In this document: in pieces, positions 16,927-24,122 of the stretch
Numbering within the stretch: the stretch's first letter is position 1
How the letters are laid out: the number at the start of each line of letters is the position of its first letter
Assembly (NCBI GenBank): GCA_021161185.1
Contig: JAGHBC010000144.1
Span: 1-37,659, forward strand
DNA: 37,659 bases
Direction: 5' to 3'
Origin: Fidelibacterota bacterium
GTDB lineage: Bacteria; Fidelibacterota; UBA2242
The notes under the pieces: model-generated
Seen by the model: the letters and a program-made list of their open reading frames with translations, nothing else
The model's database searches: none
Told to the model about the DNA's origin: nothing
Made by a program: the position numbers and the translations under genes

Positions 16927-17378
16927 TGATAATCGCTTTTGGTTCTGATCATGGCGGCGTTCAATTAAAAGCCATTCTTATTGAATGTGCCAGGCAACAG
17001 GGACATATTGCGATCGACTGCAGCGCCAATTCCACTCAGCCGATCGACTATCCCGATCCTGCTAAAATTGTTGCCGGGAAAATTATTGCCGGGGATGCCG
17101 ACAAAGGTGTACTCATTTGTAAAACCGGTATCGGTATGAGTATCGCGGCTAACAAAGTGCGCGGAATACGTGCGGCGCTAGCCTACAATGAAGAAATTGC
17201 TCGGCTTAGCAGACGTCATAATGATGCGAATGTTCTTTGTTTCGGAGCTGGTTACACCGAAGCGGATCTGGCGGTGAGAATATTGACTGCCTGGTTGGAA
17301 TCTGAATTTGAAGGCGGTCGCCATCAACGCCGGGTAAATAAATTGCAAGAACTTGAGGAGATGAATTGTGGATTTTGA
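16926..17378 (+). CDS. rpiB: Ribose-5-phosphate isomerase B
   Basis: RpiB interconverts ribose 5-phosphate and ribulose 5-phosphate in the pentose phosphate pathway. The 150 residues carry the family's N-terminal SDHGG (D8, H9), the conserved DYPD (41-44), the active-site cysteine C65 in [14 protein letters not shown], and [10 protein letters not shown] with its catalytic-region His. One departure: the residue after the active-site Cys is usually Gly (CGTGIGMS) but is Lys66 here. The related sugar-phosphate isomerases LacA/LacB share the fold; the shape of the active site favours RpiB. It overlaps the TPR gene at its start and glyA by 11 bases at its end. The rpiB-glyA order is common in bacteria. 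Confidence 0.9.
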   Translation: MIIAFGSDHGGVQLKAILIECARQQGHIAIDCSANSTQPIDYPDPAKIVAGKIIAGDADKGVLICKTGIGMSIAANKVRGIRAALAYNEEIARLSRRHNDANVLCFGAGYTEADLAVRILTAWLESEFEGGRHQRRVNKLQELEEMNCGF

Positions 17379-18672
17379 TTATTTAAGGAAAGAAGATCCA
17401 GATATTATGTCTGCGATCACGGCAGAATTTGAACGTGAGCGCTGGACACTCGAACTCATTGCATCTGAAAATTTTGTCAGTCCGGCGGTGCTGGAAGCCG
17501 CTAGTTCGACAATGACTAATAAATATGCCGAAGGGTATCCCGGAAAACGGTATTACGGTGGTTGTTCGGCTGTGGATACGGCTGAAAACCTTGCCCGGGA
17601 CAGAGTGAAGGAACTGTTTAACGCTGAATATGCAAATGTACAGCCCCATTCCGGATCTCAGGCCAATATGGCGATTTATTTTTCGTTCTTGCAGACGGGG
17701 GATACCGTTATGGGTATGGACCTTGCCCATGGCGGGCACCTAACTCATGGCAGCCCGGTTAATTTTTCCGGCAAATTGTTCAATATTGTCTCTTATGGAG
17801 TAAAAAAGGAAACCGGTCACATCGATTATGACCGGATGACCAAGATTGCTAAAGAGATGAAACCTAAAATGATTATTGCCGGAGGCAGCGCTTATCCCCG
17901 GTTTATTGATTTTGCAAGATTCCGGGAGATAGCCGATAGCGTTGGCGCTTTTTTAGTGGCTGATATTGCCCATCCTGCCGGTCTGGTTGCAACCGGATTG
18001 CATCCGAGTCCATTGCCCTTTTGTCATGCCGTTACTTCAACCACGCATAAAACTTTGCGTGGTCCCAGAGGTGGGTTAATTCTTATGGGTAAAGATTATG
18101 AAAACCCATTTGGGATTGTTGCCGCTAAAAGTGGTCGGACTAAAATGATGTCGGAAATTATTGATTCAAATGTGATGCCCGGTATTCAGGGTGGACCATT
18201 AATGCACATCATTGCCGCAAAAGCCGTAGCTTTTGGTGAGGCTTTAAAGCCGTCATTTAAACAGTATGCACAACAGATTATTCGGAACGCCAAAGTATTG
18301 GCTGAAGAACTTATGAAATTGGACTACCAACTAATATCCGGCGGAACTGACAATCACCTGATGCTGATTGATCTAACCAATAAAAATATCACCGGGAAAT
18401 TAGCTGAGAATACTCTCGAAGAATCCGGGATAACGACCAATAAGAATATGGTTCCTTTCGATACAAAAAGTCCTTTTGTTACGAGTGGGATACGCATCGG
18501 AACGGCGGCAATGACAACCCGGGGAATGCAGGAAAGCGAAATGAAAATAATTGCCCGGTTAATCGATAAATCTCTAACCCATCATGAAGATGATCGGGTA
18601 AAAGCTTCTGTTCGTAAAGAGGTGAAAGAACTATGTAGCCGATTTCCTTTATATCGGGAAATAAACGCATAA
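17368..18672 (+). CDS. glyA: Serine hydroxymethyltransferase
   Basis: GlyA converts serine and tetrahydrofolate to glycine and methylene-THF, feeding one-carbon units to purine and thymidylate synthesis. The 434-residue protein shows [16 protein letters not shown] near the start, [23 protein letters not shown], and the PLP-binding lysine in [12 protein letters not shown]. The GTG start at 17368 is backed by GAGGAG about 8 bases upstream (inside rpiB). It lies within a chain of overlapping genes that began upstream with envelope proteins and continues to nrdR. Confidence 0.96.
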   Translation: MDFDYLRKEDPDIMSAITAEFERERWTLELIASENFVSPAVLEAASSTMTNKYAEGYPGKRYYGGCSAVDTAENLARDRVKELFNAEYANVQPHSGSQANMAIYFSFLQTGDTVMGMDLAHGGHLTHGSPVNFSGKLFNIVSYGVKKETGHIDYDRMTKIAKEMKPKMIIAGGSAYPRFIDFARFREIADSVGAFLVADIAHPAGLVATGLHPSPLPFCHAVTSTTHKTLRGPRGGLILMGKDYENPFGIVAAKSGRTKMMSEIIDSNVMPGIQGGPLMHIIAAKAVAFGEALKPSFKQYAQQIIRNAKVLAEELMKLDYQLISGGTDNHLMLIDLTNKNITGKLAENTLEESGITTNKNMVPFDTKSPFVTSGIRIGTAAMTTRGMQESEMKIIARLIDKSLTHHEDDRVKASVRKEVKELCSRFPLYREINA

Positions 18673-18681
18673 GGTTTTATT

Positions 18682-19146
18682 ATGAAATGCCCATTTTGCA
18701 GTTCCAGTGAAACAAAAGTGGTTGATTCAAGAGCCGCACAGAAAAACAATGCCATTCGTCGGCGTCGGGAATGTCTGGATTGCGGGCACCGCTTTACAAC
18801 GTATGAATATGTCGTCGAATATCCGTTGACAATTATAAAAAACGATGGACGACGTGAAGAATATGACCGTCAAAAGCTCCTGCACAGTCTGAAGATTGCT
18901 TGTAATAAAAGACCTGTTCCTGCCGATAAACTGGAATCTATTGTTATTGATATTGAAAAGGAGATTGAAGAGCTATCCGGTGGGGAAGTGGCATCCAATT
19001 ATATTGGTGAGATGGTGATAAAATATCTGAAGGAATTGGATGAGATTGCTTATATTCGGTTTGCTTCAGTATATAAAAAGTTTAAAGATCTGGATGAATT
19101 TAGAAATCAGATCGATAAACTCTCGCATAAAAATTCTGAGATATAA
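18682..19146 (+). CDS. nrdR: Transcriptional repressor NrdR
   Basis: NrdR senses ATP/dATP and represses ribonucleotide reductase genes. The zinc ribbon has four cysteines, C3/C6 and C31/C34 (CPFC, CLDC), with the typical DSRAAQKNNAIRRRRECLDC linker. The rest (about 49-140) is the ATP-cone domain (IIKNDGRREEYDRQKLLHSL, then YIRFASVYKKFKDLDEF). At 154 residues it has the usual length. It is placed 9 bases after glyA, an arrangement found in many genomes. No NrdR box is evident near it, and no nrd gene lies in this window. Confidence 0.95.
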   Translation: MKCPFCSSSETKVVDSRAAQKNNAIRRRRECLDCGHRFTTYEYVVEYPLTIIKNDGRREEYDRQKLLHSLKIACNKRPVPADKLESIVIDIEKEIEELSGGEVASNYIGEMVIKYLKELDEIAYIRFASVYKKFKDLDEFRNQIDKLSHKNSEI

Positions 19147-19272
19147 ATGTTTGTTTTAAATTCGATGCGCATGACAGATTCGTTTTTATTTGATAAACAA
19201 TGGAACAAATATTGTGGCTAATTAGTTGGAATTGTCATATATCAGTGGATTATTTGAAGATTTGAGGTTAAA

Positions 19273-19437
19273 ATGATTTCTGATGAATTACTTGAAATAT
19301 TAGTGTGTCCAAAATGCAAGGGTGATATTGAGTACGACCGCGAAAATGCGAAACTCATCTGTCGCTCATGTCGCTTGATATATGACATCAAAGATGATAT
19401 ACCGATAATGTTGATTGAGGAGGCAGAACCCTTTTGA
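19273..19437 (+). CDS. Trm112/YcaR-like small zinc-ribbon protein
   Basis: This is a 54-residue gene. The protein runs MISDELLEILVCPKCKG and later LICRSCRLIYDIKDDIPIML, the pattern of the Trm112/YcaR (UPF0434) family: a CPxC pair (C12, C15), a second CxxC (C30, C33), then Y-x-I-x-D-x-I-P-x-M-L. In eukaryotes and archaea Trm112 activates several methyltransferases; bacterial members are less well understood. GAGGTT (19264-19269) precedes the ATG at 19273. It sits alone between nrdR and the terminator before the PorV gene. Confidence 0.85.
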   Translation: MISDELLEILVCPKCKGDIEYDRENAKLICRSCRLIYDIKDDIPIMLIEEAEPF

Positions 19438-19591
19438 TAAAATTTATGCATGATTTGTTCTTGATTCTTGATCGAATTACCAGTAATTTCCTTTTCGAAA
19501 TTGGAGTGTTTATCGAATAGTTGGTATAAACGGGCAGAAGAAACAGGAAATAATTTTCTCTAAACAAATTTTTAATTAAGGTTTTGGCAAG

Positions 19592-19619
19592 CCGAATTGC
19601 GGAATAAATTCGGTTTTTT
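19592..19619 (+). terminator. Rho-independent terminator or attenuator before the PorV gene
   Basis: CCGAATT (19592-19598) pairs with AATTCGG (19607-19613) around an 8-base loop, followed directly by six T (19614-19619). This is a textbook terminator. It ends only 17 bases before the PorV start codon and 4 bases before the GGGAGG ribosome binding site, leaving no room for a promoter after it. It may end the upstream operon while the PorV promoter lies further up, in which case it would act as an attenuator in the PorV leader. Confidence 0.75.
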
Positions 19620-19636
19620 GTTAGCGGGAGGTATAG

Positions 19637-20899
19637 ATGAAAAAAATTCTCGTTGTATTTTTTATAGTGATTGCTAGCGTTTTCTCTCTAAACGCTCAGA
19701 GTGAAGCAGGTGCGATCTGGCTTTTGATTAACCCCGGAGCCCGTCCGGCAGGCATGGGTGAAGCCGGTGTCGCAGTGGCAAACGATGCCTATGCCAGCTA
19801 CTGGAATCCAGCCGGACTTGGGTTTTTGCGGGGGAGAGAAGTGGCGCTAACTCATACGAACTGGTTACCGAATCTGGCAAGTGATATTTATTATGAGTTC
19901 GTTGGTTATCGGCATTTTGTTAAAAACGTAGGTACTTTAGGCGGTAATCTTGTTTTGATGAATCTCGGTGAGCAGGATCGTACCGATGAATACGGAAATT
20001 TCCTCGGTACTTTTTCTTCCTATATGATGGCGATAACCGGTTCCTACGGAACGGCTCTATCGCGTACATCTGCGATTGGTATTAATATAAAAATGATCTA
20101 TCAGCATTTAACCGATCAGGGCGCTGGGGCAGAACTGGGGAAGGGAACATCCACTAACTTTGCCTTTGATGTAGCTTACATGAAAAAGCAGTTTTTAACT
20201 AAAAACCTGACTTTTGGTGCTACTATAGCTAATATTGGACCAAAAATTGCCTTTATTGACGTTTCTCAGGCTGATCCAATGCCCACGAATCTGAAAATGG
20301 GTTTAAATTACACTTTCGGTGGCGAATTTAATAGAGTAACTGTCGCCTACGATGTCAATAAACTGCTGGTTGCTTCATATCCCAACAGAGATATTGACGG
20401 CGATGAACGTGTTGGATATTATGATGAAAATGGTCATTATGTCGGTGCTGCCGGACAATACAATAAAGACGGTCAAATGGAAGCGGCTCATACCGATGAC
20501 TGGTACATCGGGATGTTCACATCCTGGATTGACGATTGGTTATTGCTGTATGATTCTGATGCTGACGGTATTGGCAAAGATGTCGGTGATGGGAAAAATC
20601 AATATGGAAAAAAAGCCGATGAAGATGGAGATACCAATGACGGATCTCTGGTGAGGGAACTCGAGAAATTAAATCACAACCTCGGCGTCGAATACTGGTA
20701 TTCGGATCTTTTTGCGATTCGTATCGGATGTATCTATGATAAAACCGGTAAGATCCTCATGAAAGGTAAATGGCCTGTCCCGACTTTTGGTGCCGGTTTA
20801 CGTTATGCCGGATTGGGAATTGACTTTGGTTATACTGCCGGTGAAGCCGGTCACCCGCGGGCGAACACGATGTTTTTCTCACTGAATATAAAATTTTAG
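19637..20899 (+). CDS. PorV/PorQ-family outer-membrane protein with Asp-rich insert
   Basis: PorV-type barrels are outer-membrane partners of the T9SS that hand cargo to the attachment machinery. The signal peptide ends at LNAQ (residue 20). The family start INPGARPAGMGEAGVAVANDAYASYWNPAGLG and the ending with RANTMFFSLNIKF are clear. Between about residues 252 and 335 there is an acidic insert with Ca-binding-type loops, DIDGDERVG (252-260) and DSDADGIGKD (306-315), that the standard barrel does not need. It stands directly before a gene for a protein with a T9SS sorting domain, as expected for a cargo partner. I left the symbol blank because PorV and close paralogues cannot be separated by eye. 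Confidence 0.8.
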   Translation: MKKILVVFFIVIASVFSLNAQSEAGAIWLLINPGARPAGMGEAGVAVANDAYASYWNPAGLGFLRGREVALTHTNWLPNLASDIYYEFVGYRHFVKNVGTLGGNLVLMNLGEQDRTDEYGNFLGTFSSYMMAITGSYGTALSRTSAIGINIKMIYQHLTDQGAGAELGKGTSTNFAFDVAYMKKQFLTKNLTFGATIANIGPKIAFIDVSQADPMPTNLKMGLNYTFGGEFNRVTVAYDVNKLLVASYPNRDIDGDERVGYYDENGHYVGAAGQYNKDGQMEAAHTDDWYIGMFTSWIDDWLLLYDSDADGIGKDVGDGKNQYGKKADEDGDTNDGSLVRELEKLNHNLGVEYWYSDLFAIRIGCIYDKTGKILMKGKWPVPTFGAGLRYAGLGIDFGYTAGEAGHPRANTMFFSLNIKF

Positions 20900-20908
20900 G
20901 AGATTTGT

Positions 20909-20949
20909 CAGGAGCGACGATAAATCAGAATATTTATCACCTTGTCCTG
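20909..20949 (+). other. Hairpin between the PorV gene and the M6-like gene
   Basis: CAGGA (20909-20913) pairs with TCCTG (20945-20949), and GATAAAT (20919-20925) pairs with ATTTATC (20932-20938) around a 6-base loop, with an internal loop between the two stems. No T-run follows, so it is more likely a processing or mRNA-stability element between the two genes than a terminator. Confidence 0.4.
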
Positions 20950-20960
20950 CCGGTTATATC

Positions 20961-23900
20961 ATGAAAAAACGATTTTTATTTTCATTGATATTATTACCAG
21001 TTGTGCTATTAGCGCTTAATCCTTCAAAAGCTAATATACAACCCTCTTTACGAAAGTTATCTTCACCGTATATCTCCGGACCGCTGACAAACGGCACGAT
21101 TTCTATCTGTGCGTTGCGGGTAGCATTTCAGGAAGATGACAATGAAGCAACAACCGGCACCGGTCAATTTTTGGAATCTGCAACATTGCCTTGTGATAAT
21201 TTTCCCGTTATCGATCCCGCTCCTCATAATAATGCCTATTTTAAGGACCATATCCGGGCATTGGCAAACTTTTACAGCCACGCTTCCAACGGGCACGTTG
21301 TTATCGACACCAATCTCTCAAGCGTATTTCCTTTAGACGACTCAAATCCCTACCAACTATCCCGTAAGATGGAATACTACCATCCGTTTTTACAAAAAGA
21401 TTCCATTGATATTCGTCTGACACAGCTTTTTGTTGAAGCCGTAAAATTGGCTGATGACGATACTGATATCGATTTCAGCAAATATGATGTCGTGGTTGTA
21501 TTTCATGCCGGAGTCGGTCAGGATTTTGATCTTTTCCTCGATCCGACGCCCTATGATATCCCATCAGCCTGTTTAACCAGCGCCGATTTGATGAAATATT
21601 TTTCCGAAACAGGTGAATCGGCAAACAGCATATCCGTAGACAATGGAACTGTTCAAATCGACCGGGGACTCATACTGCCCGAATCTCAAAATCACCTACT
21701 ATATCCAAATTGGGAAGACGTCTTTGGTGACGCTTCGATACCCTGCGATTATCAAATCGGTCTGAATGGGACATTTGCTTTCATGATGGGTTTTTATCTC
21801 GGCTTGCCGGGGCTATATAATACGGAAACCGGTGAAACGGGGATTGGAAAATTCGGACTGATGGATCAGGGGTCGGCGAACCTGAACGGGCTGGTTCCGG
21901 CTTATCCTTCCGCCTGGGAACGGGAGTTCATGGGCTGGGATACACCGGTGATTGCGCAGGGCTTTAATGATGTTAAACTGCGTCATGCAGAGTCCGGAGC
22001 CGATACAACTCTGTGGAAGATACCGATTAATGATAATGAATATTTTTTACTGGAAAACAGATATACGGATGTCTATCCCGGCGTGACTTTGGACAGTATT
22101 CAGTACAGGCTTTATGTCGAAGCCGGCGAAAAAGAACCGCAGCCCTTAATTCCGCTGATTGTGGATTCAATTGATGCGAAATTTTCAGCGGCGACTGGTG
22201 TACTGCTTTCAGTTCCGAGATATGATGTTGGTTTGCCGGGCGCCGGACTGCTGATCTGGCATATTGATGAATCGGTTATCGATGCCAATCTTGCGACTAA
22301 CAGTGTGAATCTTAATAAGAACCATCGCGGCGTGGATCTCGAGGAGGGCGACGGCGCCCAGGATCTGGGTTATGAATCTCAGATGATTGGCTCTACCGTG
22401 GATGTGGGTTGGTATTTTGATCCATGGTTTGCCGGCAATGAAGGCTTCTGGCACTTGAATCCCGATTATCCCGAAGATGCTGAAAAACGGGTGGGATTTA
22501 GCGATTATACCAATCCGTCTTCCCGCAGCTATGACCGGGCTTATACCGGGATTGTGGTGGACAGTATCGGACCGGCAGATTCGGTGATGACGTTTCGGAT
22601 TTCTGAGGAATGCCAAAGATTTGAGGATGAACATATAAAAATATCATCAGGGATATTAAATGTTGACATATTTGTGGATGACGGATCAACCGAGTTTATT
22701 ACTATCTCTGACAGTATATATTTATACTTGCCAAACACCGAAAAGCTTTCTGCAACCAGTTATTTTGGTTTTAGACCAATTGAGGTGATTGGCATATCGC
22801 CAAACACATTTGCATTTTCAAATGAAACACACCGATATGTTGAGAACGATACTTCGGACAGGCTTTTACAGGTTTGGCGGATTAACGATGATTACCATCT
22901 GAATTTGATTGACACGTTGGAATATAGAATATATAAACCGTATAGTAATCTGTTTTATGATAATGGAGTATTTCTTCAGGTTATTCAAACACTCAACAGG
23001 CAGACCATCTTAATGAGTTATTCTGATCAGACTGGCAATATCGAGTATGAACAGATAATTGATGATGGAAGTTATAAAATTGTTGGACAAGGAAACGGAA
23101 TATTTTTAGTAAATAGTGATGATGGCTCGATTGATAAATTAAGTTTGAATTCTAATGGTATCCAAAATATTGACCAACTGCAGGTAACGGTGACACCGTT
23201 AGTTCTCAGTGCAGCGGTTGGTTTTATCGATGCTAATAATATTCCAGATGTAGTTACAGTGAACAGGAATGGTATCGAATTAATATTAAATCCTGGTTCA
23301 GATTCTGTTGAACTGAAATCCTATGCTGTTCATTCCTCTTACGGCGACCATCTTGCCCTGAGTGATATTGATGGGGATACACGCCCGGAAATACTTCTGC
23401 AAACTAGTTATGATCTATATGCTTTTAACGAAGCATTATTGCTGGAAAATAATTATCCGATCAGTGTTCCAAACCAATTCCGAGGAACAATGTTTGATAC
23501 GCAGTTACTCACAAGTGACGTTGATGGAGATGGATTAGTAGATGTTATTACGATGTTGGATCATACTGGCATAATTTCTTTTAATTACCGGGGAGAACTG
23601 ATTGATGGATTTCCCAAAAGCTTCCCAATGCTATTAGATGGAACCGTTTCTTTGTTATCATTTAATGGTAGCTTGGTTTTTTGTGGGAGAACTGCAGAAC
23701 CAGCAGGACATTATACTGCAATTCAATTGAGTGATAATGTTTTATCTGAGGATGCATGGTACACGAGCGGTGGGAATCGGAAGCGGAATAATTATTATTC
23801 CTTAATTCCATCCGGAAACGGAATCGTTTCTAATGGTCTTTTAAACAAGCATAAAACCTTTAACTGGCCGAATCCGACCAAGTTTAACCGCACGGCGATT

Positions 23901-24122
23901 CGCTATTTCCCGACTGCGGAATGTGATATTTTGATTGATATCTATGATCTTGCCGGGGATTTTATCACATCTTTCAGGGATTCCAATCCATTAATTAATG
24001 ATTACAACGAAATAGAGTGGAACGTCACTAATGTAGCTAACGGCGTCTATTTTGCCGTTGTAAAAGCCACGTCCGGCAGTAAGACCGAAAGTAAAATCGT
24101 CAAAATAATGGTTATTCATTAG
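20961..24122 (+). CDS. Secreted M6 peptidase-like protein lacking the active site, with T9SS sorting domain
   Basis: The protein has 1053 residues. After a signal peptide (about 1-25) comes an M6 (immune inhibitor A-type) peptidase-like domain to about 550, recognisable by the GLPGLYNTETGETGIGKFGLMDQGS region, AWEREFMGW, and GAGLLIWHIDESV with NHRGVDLEEGDG. The catalytic HExxHxxGxP is replaced by FMMGFYLGLP (274-283): both His and the Glu are lost, so it should not be an active metallopeptidase. Residues about 560-970 form a beta-propeller with FG-GAP/VCBS-type Asp loops (SDIDGDTRPEI, SDVDGDGLVDV). The last 85 or so residues are a T9SS type A sorting domain (NWPNPTKFNRTAIRY ... IYDLAGDF ... 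NGVYFAVV). The stop overlaps the GTG of the next gene as TAGTG. A binding or structural role on the cell surface is likely. Confidence 0.75.
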   Translation: MKKRFLFSLILLPVVLLALNPSKANIQPSLRKLSSPYISGPLTNGTISICALRVAFQEDDNEATTGTGQFLESATLPCDNFPVIDPAPHNNAYFKDHIRALANFYSHASNGHVVIDTNLSSVFPLDDSNPYQLSRKMEYYHPFLQKDSIDIRLTQLFVEAVKLADDDTDIDFSKYDVVVVFHAGVGQDFDLFLDPTPYDIPSACLTSADLMKYFSETGESANSISVDNGTVQIDRGLILPESQNHLLYPNWEDVFGDASIPCDYQIGLNGTFAFMMGFYLGLPGLYNTETGETGIGKFGLMDQGSANLNGLVPAYPSAWEREFMGWDTPVIAQGFNDVKLRHAESGADTTLWKIPINDNEYFLLENRYTDVYPGVTLDSIQYRLYVEAGEKEPQPLIPLIVDSIDAKFSAATGVLLSVPRYDVGLPGAGLLIWHIDESVIDANLATNSVNLNKNHRGVDLEEGDGAQDLGYESQMIGSTVDVGWYFDPWFAGNEGFWHLNPDYPEDAEKRVGFSDYTNPSSRSYDRAYTGIVVDSIGPADSVMTFRISEECQRFEDEHIKISSGILNVDIFVDDGSTEFITISDSIYLYLPNTEKLSATSYFGFRPIEVIGISPNTFAFSNETHRYVENDTSDRLLQVWRINDDYHLNLIDTLEYRIYKPYSNLFYDNGVFLQVIQTLNRQTILMSYSDQTGNIEYEQIIDDGSYKIVGQGNGIFLVNSDDGSIDKLSLNSNGIQNIDQLQVTVTPLVLSAAVGFIDANNIPDVVTVNRNGIELILNPGSDSVELKSYAVHSSYGDHLALSDIDGDTRPEILLQTSYDLYAFNEALLLENNYPISVPNQFRGTMFDTQLLTSDVDGDGLVDVITMLDHTGIISFNYRGELIDGFPKSFPMLLDGTVSLLSFNGSLVFCGRTAEPAGHYTAIQLSDNVLSEDAWYTSGGNRKRNNYYSLIPSGNGIVSNGLLNKHKTFNWPNPTKFNRTAIRYFPTAECDILIDIYDLAGDFITSFRDSNPLINDYNEIEWNVTNVANGVYFAVVKATSGSKTESKIVKIMVIH

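Noticed and set aside
22209-22634. 141-codon - strand frame inside the M6-like gene
   Set aside because: Antisense shadow of conserved M6 sequence (WHIDE, NHRGVDLEE region) with no family resemblance.
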